A DNA stretch of 64,000 nucleotides from Prevotella sp. ne3005 (GTDB lineage: Bacteria; Bacteroidota; Bacteroidia; Bacteroidales; Bacteroidaceae), in contig NZ_FOCK01000007.1 of NCBI RefSeq assembly GCF_900110085.1, positions 1-64,000 of the forward strand. Direction: 5' to 3'. Of the stretch, positions 15,724 through 22,312 are shown piece by piece. Every line of letters begins with the position of its first letter. The first letter of the stretch is position 1. Below the pieces are notes generated by a model, which did not search any database, had not been told where the DNA came from, and was given only the letters and a program-made list of their open reading frames with translations. The position numbers and the translations under genes are program-made.

Positions 15724-16494
15724 ATGGGAAAAGGCAAGCTGGCGAAATTCGCCGACATGGAGACCTACGAAAACGTGTTCCAGTACCCCTATTCGGTAGT
15801 GGAACACGTGCCTTTTGAGATGAAAGGCCACTGGCACGAGCAATACTTCCACAATCAGAACCCCATCGTGCTCGAACTGGGCTGTGGCAAGGGCGAATAT
15901 ACGGTGGAGCTAGCCAAGCTCTACCCCGACATAAACTTCATCGGTGTCGACATCAAGGGAGCCCGCATGTGGACAGGAGCCACCCAGGCCCTCAACGAAG
16001 GACTGAAGAACGTGGCGTTCCTCCGTACCAACATCGAGATCATTGAGCGTTTCTTCGCCCCCGATGAGGTACAGGAGATCTGGCTCACCTTCAGCGACCC
16101 CCAGATGAAGAACCCCCGCAAGCGCCTCACCTCTACCTGTTTCATGGAGCGCTACCGCAAATTCCTCGTCGATGGTGGCATCGTTCACCTGAAGACCGAC
16201 TCCAACTTCCTCTTCACCTACACCTCTTATATGGTGGAGAAAAACGGCCTGCCCGTCATCTTCCGCACGGAAGACCTCTATCACGACGAGCGCATCGACG
16301 ATGGCACCAGGAAGATTCTGTCCATCCAGACCTACTACGAGTCGATGTGGATAGCCCGTGGACTCAACATCAAGTACATGAAGTGGCAGCTGCCCCGCGA
16401 AGGTGCTCTCGAGGAACCAGAAGTCGAGATCGAGCTCGACGACTACCGTTCCTACCACCGCACCAAGCGCAGCAGCCTCGACAAAGCGAAGTAA
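15724..16494 (+). CDS. trmB: tRNA (guanine-46-N7)-methyltransferase
   Basis: A 256-residue SAM-dependent Rossmann methyltransferase that makes m7G46 in the variable loop of tRNA. The SAM motif [15 protein letters not shown] is near residue 44, [10 protein letters not shown] near 74 and the catalytic/substrate motif [13 protein letters not shown] near 122. Length fits the Bacteroidota form, which has a C-terminal extension ending in basic residues. It abuts the DUF975 gene. Confidence 0.95.
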   Translation: MGKGKLAKFADMETYENVFQYPYSVVEHVPFEMKGHWHEQYFHNQNPIVLELGCGKGEYTVELAKLYPDINFIGVDIKGARMWTGATQALNEGLKNVAFLRTNIEIIERFFAPDEVQEIWLTFSDPQMKNPRKRLTSTCFMERYRKFLVDGGIVHLKTDSNFLFTYTSYMVEKNGLPVIFRTEDLYHDERIDDGTRKILSIQTYYESMWIARGLNIKYMKWQLPREGALEEPEVEIELDDYRSYHRTKRSSLDKAK

Positions 16495-16520
16495 AAGAAA
16501 CAATCTAAAAGAATATCGTT

Positions 16521-18164
16521 ATGAATAAGGATTTTATTTCTAAGGTCATGGGATTGGCAAAAGGTGTTTTACCATTTTACCTTTTTGCCTTATTGCCATT
16601 GAGCGTTTGCGCTCAGAAGAGCCTCACCGTCAAACTCGACGCTGCAGGCCAGTTAGCCACCAAGATTGCAGAAGACCAGCGTTTCCAGATTGCCGATCTC
16701 ACAATCAGTGGTCCGATGGACGGTGCCGACCTCAAGCTGCTCCAGCAGATTGTCACCCGCACCAAGACCAATAAGAATAATCCCGGCGAGTGCCTCGTCA
16801 CCGCCCTCGACCTCTCTGGCGCAACCATCGTCGACAGCAATGTCAAGGGCGGTCTCAAGACCCAGGCAGGAGAACTGCCCGCAGGCATATTCGCTGGTGC
16901 CAAGAGCCTCACGAAGCTGGTGCTGCCATCCTCGCTTACCGCTATCGGCAAAGAGGCCTTCCAAACCTGTGAGAGCCTTACTGCCATCACCATTCCCGCC
17001 AGCGTGAAGCAGATAGCCAACGAAGCCTTCGAAGACTGTAAGAGCATCACCGCCATGGAGCTGCCCAAAGGTATCACCGCCATTGCCCCCCAGCTCTTCA
17101 ACGGCTGCAAGGCACTTAAATCGGTCACCATCCCCAATGGTGTAACCATCATCGGCGGCTCGGCCTTCAAGGGTTGTAGCAGTCTTACCAACATCACCCT
17201 ACCTGCCACCGTCAACGAGATCGAGACCTCAGTGTTCTATAACTGTACAAACCTGAAGTCCATCGAGATGGCCTCCGTCAGCAAGATTGGTGCCAACGCC
17301 TTCACCGACTGCAAGAACCTTGAGCGTGTCACCCTCAACCGCATCTCCAGCCTCGGCATGATAGCCTTCAACAACTGCACCAACCTCAAGACGGTCACCA
17401 TGCAGGGCACCCTCACCGACATCAACACTGCCGCCTTCCAGGGATGCAGCAGCCTGAAGAGTGTCACCATGCCGGCCACGGTGAAAACCATCAGCAGCCG
17501 TGCCTTCGAGAATTGCAAGTCGCTCACCGACATCAACTTCCCCGCATCGCTCAACAAGATCAACGACTATGCCTTCCAGGATTGTGTCAGCCTGAAGGCC
17601 ATCGACCTCCCCAGTTCTCTGAAAGACCTCGAGGATCATGCCTTCGAAGGCTGCAGCAGTCTGGAGAGCGTCACCATCAACAGTGCTCTCACCGAGATTG
17701 AGACCTACGCCTTCCGCAACTGCTCTAACCTGCAGAAAGTCGTGCTCCCCAATACCGTCAAGCGCATCGGACGCAACGCCTTCTGTGGCTGCACCCTGCT
17801 CTTCGACATCAACTGGCCCAGTCAGCTGAAAACCATTGAAGACGCAGCCTTCGAGAAATGCAGTTCGCTGAAAACCATCGAGTTTGCCAACGGCCTCAAG
17901 TCCATCGGCGGCGATGCCTTCAAGGGCTGCATCCAGCTCACCAGTGTCGATCTGCCTGCCACCATCAAAGATCTTGGCGGCTCGGCCTTCCAGGAGTGCA
18001 CCTCGCTGGCCACCATCACCATCAACACCGCCACGCCTCCCTCCATCAGCGGCGACACCTTTAAGAAGACACCTGCCACCATCCTTATTCCTAAGGGCAG
18101 CAAGGCTGTCTATGCAGCCGATAAGAAATGGAGCAAAGTCAGTGGCGTAAAAGAAAACAATTAA
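16521..18164 (+). CDS. Secreted BspA-like leucine-rich repeat protein
   Basis: A 547-residue protein with a signal peptide (hydrophobic GVLPFYLFALLPLSVCAQ, residues 15-32) and about 16 repeats of the LRR_5/BspA type (units such as IGKEAFQTCESLTAITIPASV). It ends with a short TPPSISGDTFKK and YAADKKWSKVSG segment typical of this family. Such proteins are surface or secreted adhesins or scaffolds in Prevotella, Tannerella and Treponema; binding partners cannot be predicted. No obvious membrane anchor or sorting signal is seen. The core of the signal peptide is encoded by an octamer tract. It follows trmB by 26 bp and precedes mrp by 4 bp, an odd place for an adhesin. Confidence 0.9.
   Translation: MNKDFISKVMGLAKGVLPFYLFALLPLSVCAQKSLTVKLDAAGQLATKIAEDQRFQIADLTISGPMDGADLKLLQQIVTRTKTNKNNPGECLVTALDLSGATIVDSNVKGGLKTQAGELPAGIFAGAKSLTKLVLPSSLTAIGKEAFQTCESLTAITIPASVKQIANEAFEDCKSITAMELPKGITAIAPQLFNGCKALKSVTIPNGVTIIGGSAFKGCSSLTNITLPATVNEIETSVFYNCTNLKSIEMASVSKIGANAFTDCKNLERVTLNRISSLGMIAFNNCTNLKTVTMQGTLTDINTAAFQGCSSLKSVTMPATVKTISSRAFENCKSLTDINFPASLNKINDYAFQDCVSLKAIDLPSSLKDLEDHAFEGCSSLESVTINSALTEIETYAFRNCSNLQKVVLPNTVKRIGRNAFCGCTLLFDINWPSQLKTIEDAAFEKCSSLKTIEFANGLKSIGGDAFKGCIQLTSVDLPATIKDLGGSAFQECTSLATITINTATPPSISGDTFKKTPATILIPKGSKAVYAADKKWSKVSGVKENN
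16563..16589 (+). repeat. Octamer tract inside the LRR signal peptide
   Basis: GTTTTACC, ATTTTACC and TTTTTGCC are three octamer units in the stop-free orientation (complement GGTAAAAT) and encode VLPFYLFA, most of the hydrophobic core. Confidence 0.55.
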
Positions 18165-18168
18165 AAGA

Positions 18169-19290
18169 ATGACCCTCTATCCCCAACTCATTATCGACGC
18201 GCTGGCCACCGTTACCTATGCCGGCACGAAGAAGAACCTCGTAGAAAGCAAGATGGTGGCCGACACCCCCGCTGTGTCAGCCCCTCAGAATCCCGGTGCC
18301 CCCTGGAAGGTCAAGGTTGTACTCGAATTCCCACGCGACACCGACCCCTTCCTCCGCTCCACGGTCAAGGCCGCCGAGGCAGCCATCAAATACCATTGTG
18401 GCCAGGATGTCGAGGTCACCATCGAGACCGAATTCAAGACCGCGCCCCGTCCTGAGGTGGGTCAGATGCTCCCTGGCGTGAAAAACATCATCGCCGTCAG
18501 CAGCGGCAAGGGTGGTGTCGGCAAATCCACCGTCTCTGCCAACCTCGCCATTGCCCTGGCACGTCTTGGCTATCGTGTGGGCCTGCTCGACACCGACATC
18601 TTCGGCCCCTCCATGCCTAAGATGTTCAACGTTGAAGATGAGCGTCCCTACGCCATCAAGAAAGATGGTCGCGACCTCATCGTGCCCGTCGAGCAATACG
18701 GTGTCAAACTGCTCTCCATCGGCTTCTTCGTCTCGCCTACCACCGCCACCCTCTGGCGTGGCGGCATGGCCACCAGTGCCCTTAAGCAGCTCATTGCCGA
18801 CGCCGACTGGGGCGAGCTCGACTACTTCATCCTCGACACCCCTCCAGGCACCAGCGACATCCACCTCACGTTGTTGCAGACCCTTCCCATCACGGGAGCC
18901 GTCATCGTCTCCACTCCCCAGCAGGTAGCCCTTGCCGATGCCCGCAAAGGTATCGACATGTACCGCAACGAGAAGGTCAACGTGCCCATCCTCGGACTGA
19001 TAGAAAACATGGCGTGGTTCACCCCCGCCGAACTCCCCGAGAACCGTTATTACATCTTCGGAAAAGAAGGCTGCAAACAGCTTGCCGAGGAGATGAACGT
19101 GCCCTTGCTCGCCCAGATACCGCTGGTGCAGAGCATCTGTGACAATGGCGACTCTGGCACGCCTGTTGCCCTCAACAGCGACTCCGCCACGGGCCTCGCC
19201 TTCATCAACCTCGCCCAGGCCGTCGTCACCGTCGTCAACCGCCGCAACAAGGAGCAGCCCGCCACCAAGATTGTAGGCATGAACCAATAG
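18169..19290 (+). CDS. mrp: Mrp/ApbC Fe-S cluster carrier ATPase
   Basis: A 373-residue P-loop ATPase thought to carry and transfer iron-sulfur clusters. An N-terminal DUF59/MIP18 domain occupies about residues 1-95; the deviant Walker A motif SSGKGGVGKSTVSANLA lies near 107, DTDIFGPSMPKMF near 141 and DTPPGTSDIHLTL near 222. The CxxC motif that binds the bridging cluster in E. coli Mrp is missing: ENMAWFTPAELPENRYYIFG stands where the cysteines would be. It ends the plus-strand run and is followed by a strong terminator. Lactate oxidation by the Fe-S proteins LutAB is one possible client. Confidence 0.93.
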   Translation: MTLYPQLIIDALATVTYAGTKKNLVESKMVADTPAVSAPQNPGAPWKVKVVLEFPRDTDPFLRSTVKAAEAAIKYHCGQDVEVTIETEFKTAPRPEVGQMLPGVKNIIAVSSGKGGVGKSTVSANLAIALARLGYRVGLLDTDIFGPSMPKMFNVEDERPYAIKKDGRDLIVPVEQYGVKLLSIGFFVSPTTATLWRGGMATSALKQLIADADWGELDYFILDTPPGTSDIHLTLLQTLPITGAVIVSTPQQVALADARKGIDMYRNEKVNVPILGLIENMAWFTPAELPENRYYIFGKEGCKQLAEEMNVPLLAQIPLVQSICDNGDSGTPVALNSDSATGLAFINLAQAVVTVVNRRNKEQPATKIVGMNQ

Positions 19291-19319
19291 ATACACGATG
19301 AGCAAAGAGCTTCACCATT

Positions 19320-19349
19320 AATCCCTGCCATGCCGGCGGGGATTTTTTT
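19320..19349 (+). terminator. Terminator after mrp
   Basis: AATCCCTGCC pairs with GGCGGGGATT (one G-U) across a 5-nt loop and is followed by seven T. Confidence 0.85.
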
Positions 19350-19357
19350 GTTAGAAA

Positions 19358-19412
19358 TGGTTGAAGGATTCTGGGCGTTGGCTGAATGATTGCGGGGTTT
19401 GGCTGAAGGGGG
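19358..19412. repeat. Imperfect 21-bp tandem repeat, 2.6 copies
   Basis: TGGTTGAAGGATTCTGGGCG, TGGCTGAATGATTGCGGGGT and TGGCTGAAGGGGGC start at 19358, 19379 and 19400. It lies between the mrp terminator and the next promoter. No gene is evident. Confidence 0.55.
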
Positions 19413-19424
19413 CAACAGGTGGCT

Positions 19425-19451
19425 TAAACTTTCCAAGTCCTGAAACGTCTA
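19425..19451 (+). promoter_or_regulatory. Candidate ECF-sigma promoter of the DUF4890 gene
   Basis: TTAAACTTT at 19424-19432 and CGTCTAAAGAG at 19446-19456 lie about 16 bp apart, resembling promoters read by Bacteroidota ECF sigma factors rather than the TAnnTTTG type, which is absent here. The assignment is by pattern only. Confidence 0.4.
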
Positions 19452-19510
19452 AAGAGTAGTTGCAACTGAGACAAACAACAAATGTAGAACAATTAAAATA
19501 TGAGAGAACA

Positions 19511-19978
19511 ATGAAAAAAGTAATGATCACTTTGATGGCAGCCGCGCTGATGAGCACCTCGGCCATCGCACAGGAAGAGAAGCAGGGTACGCGTCCTGAG
19601 AAGAAATTTGACAAGACGGAGATGGTGAAGCATCGTACGGATGAGACGGTGAAGCGCTACAGCCTGAACGACCAACAGGCTAAGCAGTTGTTAGACTTAA
19701 ACAACAAGTATGCCGACAAGATGGGACCACGTGGCGGTCGTCATCATCACCACGGCGGACCAGAGGGACGACCTGGGCGTCCTCCGAAGGATGATGCAAA
19801 AGCCAAGGGCGAGCGTCCCGAGCCTCCCAAGGACGGACAGCGTGGCGAGCGCCGTAAGCAGATGGAGGAGACCATGAAAGCCTACAATGCCGAGCTGCAG
19901 AAGATCATGACGCCCGAGCAATACAAAGCCTATCAGGCCGACAGGAAGAAGCATCACAAACATCACGACAAAGGATAA
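19511..19978 (+). CDS. DUF4890 periplasmic protein, His/Pro/Gly-rich
   Basis: A 155-residue protein with a cleavable signal (MKKVMITLMAAALMSTSAIA). The body is a highly charged helical protein with YSLNDQQAKQLLDLNNKYADK near residue 43 and MEETMKAYNAELQKIMTPEQYKAYQADRK near 119. The two helical blocks resemble the Spy/CpxP envelope-stress chaperone layout (LTxxQ-like motifs). Between them is a low-complexity linker with RHHHHGGPEGRPGRPP, and the C-terminus is HHKHHDKG, so metal binding is possible. The start is the ATG at 19511 because the signal peptide follows directly. It is a monocistronic gene with its own terminator. A function in envelope stress is inferred. Confidence 0.8.
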   Translation: MKKVMITLMAAALMSTSAIAQEEKQGTRPEKKFDKTEMVKHRTDETVKRYSLNDQQAKQLLDLNNKYADKMGPRGGRHHHHGGPEGRPGRPPKDDAKAKGERPEPPKDGQRGERRKQMEETMKAYNAELQKIMTPEQYKAYQADRKKHHKHHDKG

Positions 19979-20006
19979 ATTCACGCGGTTACGCGGGAGA
20001 CGAGAA

Positions 20007-20038
20007 AAGGGGCAGGCGATCTGGTTCGTCTGCCTCTT
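20007..20038 (+). terminator. Terminator after the DUF4890 gene
   Basis: AAGGGGCAGGCGA pairs with TCGTCTGCCTCTT with two G-U pairs and a 6-nt loop, followed by TGGCTTTATTT. Confidence 0.75.
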
Positions 20039-20057
20039 TGGCTTTATTTCAATGATT

Positions 20058-20387
20058 TTATGCCCAGTCGTTCTCGTACTTCACGTTGGTGAACTTGATT
20101 GACCTCATCTCCTTGTTGGTCTTGGTCTCCAAGAACTTGATCTCGCCGTTCTTCGTGCCAGCAGGAAGCAGTTTGTCACTGCTCTTATCTGCAAGCTCGC
20201 TCTCTGCAGGCATAACTGTGACATCCAAGACTACAGACTCCATTTGCTTTGTCGTTTCATTCCATTTCAAAGTTTGATAGCCCTCCTCAATGGTCACGGT
20301 ATATTTGGCAGTGGTGGATTCGTATTCGCCTTCGTTATCAACCACAATCTTAGCGATGATGTCGACTACGCCAAGTCGAGATATCAT
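20058..20387 (-). pseudogene. Rearranged third TssD-like copy
   Basis: The last 33 codons (NGEIKFLETKTNKEMRSIKF then VKYENDWA) are nearly identical to the C-terminus of the intact TssD gene at 21062, but 31 codons between them are missing, precisely and in frame. The missing 93 bp would be produced by recombination between two CGTTG pentamers (21088-21092 and 21181-21185 in the intact copy). The first 75 codons (from MISRLGVVDIIAKIVVDNEG) are not TssD-like and I do not recognise them. I read this as a chimeric remnant; expression is doubtful. Confidence 0.6.
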
Positions 20388-20540
20388 TCTTCTGCGGCCA
20401 TGGCAGGATAGGTATCTCCGAATTGCCCGATCACATCACGTTGCAGGATCATTCTACTATGATCTTATAGGATACTGGCGGATTTTCTTCTCGTCGCCCA
20501 CACAATAAAGCACACCAGCGGGGACGTAATGCTCATCGTT
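20388..20540. other. Decayed coding remnants, no complete gene
   Basis: On the minus strand two short frames can be read: INDEHYVPAGVLYCVGDEKK ending in a stop, and a 22-codon frame MILQRDVIGQFGDTYPAMAA whose stop overlaps the next ATG (ATGA). They look like fragments of former genes, but neither is recognisable. The region starts directly at the edge of the 197-bp palindromic element. Confidence 0.35.
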
Positions 20541-20737
20541 GATGGTACAGATGGTACATGGTACAAATGGTACATAAGGAAAATCGAAAAAGGGGGAGAA
20601 GGGGAAATTAATATATCTATATTATTTACATATTATATATATTATAATATATATAATATGTAATATATTGAGAGGCTTCGAACGAAGAAAAGTAAAATCG
20701 AAATGTACCATTTGTACCACGTACCACGTGTACCACC
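20541..20737. repeat. 197-bp palindromic element with GGTAC tandem arms
   Basis: The left arm (20541-20575) is four units of the type GATGGTACA; the right arm (20703-20737) is its inverted copy with 31 of 35 positions identical. Between them lie a purine-rich stretch, a perfect 38-bp A+T palindrome (20626-20663), a small hairpin CTTCG/CGAAG, and AAAATCGAA on both sides in direct orientation. No coding frame spans it. The same layout and size recur at 55355-55550 with different arm units. Confidence 0.8.
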
Positions 20738-20746
20738 AAGGTGTCT

Positions 20747-20783
20747 TTTACTCGGAGTAAAGTGGGAGTTTACTCGGAGTAAA
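20747..20783. repeat. Tandem pair of 15-bp perfect palindromes
   Basis: TTTACTCGGAGTAAA occurs at 20747-20761 and 20769-20783, 22 bp apart, starting 10 bp after the 197-bp element. Each copy is followed by GT. It could be a dimeric protein-binding site or a small repeat family. Confidence 0.75.
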
Positions 20784-20990
20784 GTACCACTTTATGACGG
20801 GAAAACTCTGAGACCTGGATAGTAATGACGAATAGACTTTTTTAGAGTAGAGGCAGAACAAGAGTAGTCGCTGGGACAGGTACTTGGGTATGTCCCATAC
20901 GCCCAGTGACTGCTTCAGATGATAGTGTCGGTCATCACGGCCGTACTCACGGCATTGGGTGCCACCTCGTGCATGGGTATGTAAAAGAAG
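20784..20990. other. Gene-free stretch downstream of the tssD pair
   Basis: The stretch has an 84-codon minus-strand frame whose first codons lie in the tssD terminator and which resembles nothing I know. I see no promoter or other structure. Confidence 0.4.
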
Positions 20991-21014
20991 TAAGGAGGCC
21001 ACATGGCCTCCTTA
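20991..21014 (-). terminator. Terminator of the tssD pair
   Basis: A perfect 10-bp stem TAAGGAGGCC/GGCCTCCTTA with a 4-nt loop, about 50 bp past the second tssD stop. On the minus strand it is followed by CTTCTTTTAC. Confidence 0.75.
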
Positions 21015-21061
21015 CCTTATTAAAAGGCTTATATAGATTGTTTGAAAAACAAGGTTCTCGT

Positions 21062-21454
21062 TTATGCCCAGTCGTTCTCGTACTTCACGTTGCCGAACTC
21101 GATGGCCTTACAGGTGACCTCAATCTCCTCAAAGTGACCCAGCTTGTCCTCCCACTTCTCTTCGAAGTTGACGCAGTAGCCGTTGGTGAACTTGATTGAC
21201 TTCATCTCCTTGTTGGTCTTGGTCTCCAGGAACTTGATCTCGCCGTTCTTCGGGAGGCTGCGCTCTGTCATCCATGCCAGCAGGTCGGGGGTGCCGTCGT
21301 TGAGGGCCTTCACACGGATCTTGAGCCTACCGCCGCGGGGGATACCGGCCATCTGGCCTTCTACGTCTGTGGACTGGTTGAACTCGTAAGTTACCATCAA
21401 TACTTCTCTCTCTTTATAACCGTCAATGGTCATTGATACTGGTGTCTTTGCCAT
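21062..21454 (-). CDS. TssD-like type VI secretion tube protein, copy 2
   Basis: A 130-residue protein of the Bacteroidota TssD (Hcp-like) family: VLMVTYEFNQSTDVEGQMAG near residue 18, IPRGGRLKIRVKALNDGTPD near 38, LLAWM, then EIKFLETKTNKEMKSIKFTN and the terminal VKYENDWA. TssD forms the hexameric tube of the type VI (subtype iii) injection machine, but no sheath, baseplate, ATPase or effector gene is present in this window, so this is an orphan copy. It lies 30 bp behind its paralogue and is clearly a tandem duplicate. It could feed a T6SS elsewhere or have another use. Confidence 0.8.
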   Translation of the reverse strand: MAKTPVSMTIDGYKEREVLMVTYEFNQSTDVEGQMAGIPRGGRLKIRVKALNDGTPDLLAWMTERSLPKNGEIKFLETKTNKEMKSIKFTNGYCVNFEEKWEDKLGHFEEIEVTCKAIEFGNVKYENDWA

Positions 21455-21484
21455 AATTTGTTTCCTTTCTATATTTTTAAATTA

Positions 21485-21883
21485 TTATTTCCATGGATTG
21501 TCATATCCAACGGGGCCGTTCTCAAGCTTCTGACATACGATCTCGATTTCCTCGTAGTGTTGCTCACCGTCTTCCCACTTCTCGATGTAGTTGATGCAGT
21601 AGCAGTTGGTGCCCTTCAGCTCCTTCATGGCTGCACCGTCTACGGTGTTCACGAACTTCACTGAGAAATCCTTCGGCATCGTCGGGTCGAGCATCCAGGC
21701 AATCAGCTGGTTGTTACCGTCGTTCATAGCCTTCACACGGACTGTTACCTTACCACCGCGGGGAATACCTGCGATCTGTCCTTCACGATCGGTAGCCTGA
21801 TCAAACTTGTAGTCTACCATCATCACCTCACGAGGTTCGAAATCCTTAACCTCAAGAACTACTGGAGTTACATTCTCTGCCAT
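21485..21883 (-). CDS. TssD-like type VI secretion tube protein, copy 1
   Basis: A 132-residue paralogue of the preceding gene: VMMVDYKFDQATDREGQIAG near residue 19, IPRGGKVTVRVKAMNDGNNQ near 39, LIAWM near 60 and the family C-terminus GPVGYDNPWK. It is the promoter-proximal gene of the pair. Both genes are preceded by the same leader, with an AATTATG / TTTCCTTTC-type sequence around the start, showing that the duplication included the translation start region. The cytoplasmic hexamer or secreted-tube role is known for the family; use in this organism is unproven. Confidence 0.82.
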   Translation of the reverse strand: MAENVTPVVLEVKDFEPREVMMVDYKFDQATDREGQIAGIPRGGKVTVRVKAMNDGNNQLIAWMLDPTMPKDFSVKFVNTVDGAAMKELKGTNCYCINYIEKWEDGEQHYEEIEIVCQKLENGPVGYDNPWK

Positions 21884-21938
21884 AATTTGTTTCCTTTCTT
21901 TAATTTTTTATTGTTAAACTTATTATTTTCTGATTGAG

Positions 21939-22058
21939 CTTTGCTCGAAACCGCTTCCGCTCGAAATAGCTCGAATTGCATTCGGCTCTTTGCTCGCTTA
22001 ATTGCGGTTTTCTAATGTCGTTCAGAACTTGTTTTGTCTGATTGACGATGCAAAGATA
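21939..22058 (-). promoter_or_regulatory. tssD promoter and about 165-nt leader with dispersed repeat
   Basis: The minus-strand -7 box TATCTTTG lies at 22051-22058 with CTTG at 22080-22083 as -33 (spacer 21). The transcript would carry a leader of about 165 nt, long for this window. It contains repeated TCGAGC/GCTCGAA motifs and is similar to the lutB-lutC gap, so part of it is probably a dispersed repeat. Confidence 0.55.
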
Positions 22059-22111
22059 CGATGAAAATAGGGCTCATTCCAAGTTTTTTCTTCATTTTCA
22101 TCCGAGAAGCA

Positions 22112-22168
22112 TGCGACACATGCGCCCTATTGCGACAAAGGGGGGAAAGAGCCCTAAAATCTGTCGCA
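22112..22168. promoter_or_regulatory. TGCGACA site cluster between tssD and M13 promoters
   Basis: TGCGACA occurs at 22112-22118 and 22131-22137 and inverted as TGTCGCA at 22162-22168; GGGCTC (22070) and GAGCCC (22149) form another inverted pair. The cluster sits between two divergent promoters and may be an operator. Confidence 0.35.
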
Positions 22169-22217
22169 AAAGAGGGGAAAAGGACAATAGTAAGCCATAA
22201 AAAAACTTAGGGAAAAG

Positions 22218-22249
22218 TTTGGTATTACGGAAAAAACTCCGTACCTTTG
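22218..22249 (+). promoter_or_regulatory. Promoter of the M13 peptidase gene
   Basis: TTTG at 22218-22221, 20-bp spacer, TACCTTTG at 22242-22249; a consensus Bacteroidota promoter 64 bp before the ATG. Confidence 0.8.
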
Positions 22250-22312
22250 CAAAATAGTCAACGATGTGTGACAGATTTGGGGAATGCTATTAACAAATAA
22301 GACGATAAGATT

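Noticed and set aside
18277..19305. 342-codon minus-strand frame opposite mrp
   Set aside because: Antisense shadow; it would cross the mrp terminator and has no homology-like motifs.
20626..20663. A+T palindrome as a simple transcription terminator
   Set aside because: The stem is pure A+T with no G+C core or T run, and no gene ends nearby; it is better explained as the centre of the 197-bp element.
20541..20737. CRISPR array
   Set aside because: The GGTAC units are 7-9 bp without unique spacers of 30 bp, and no cas gene is present.
20748..21002. 84-codon minus-strand reading frame
   Set aside because: Its first codons lie within the tssD terminator stem, it runs through the tandem palindromes, and the product resembles nothing known.
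21939..22058. Riboswitch in the long tssD leader
   Set aside because: No known aptamer core is recognisable, and the sequence matches the dispersed repeat found in the lut operon.
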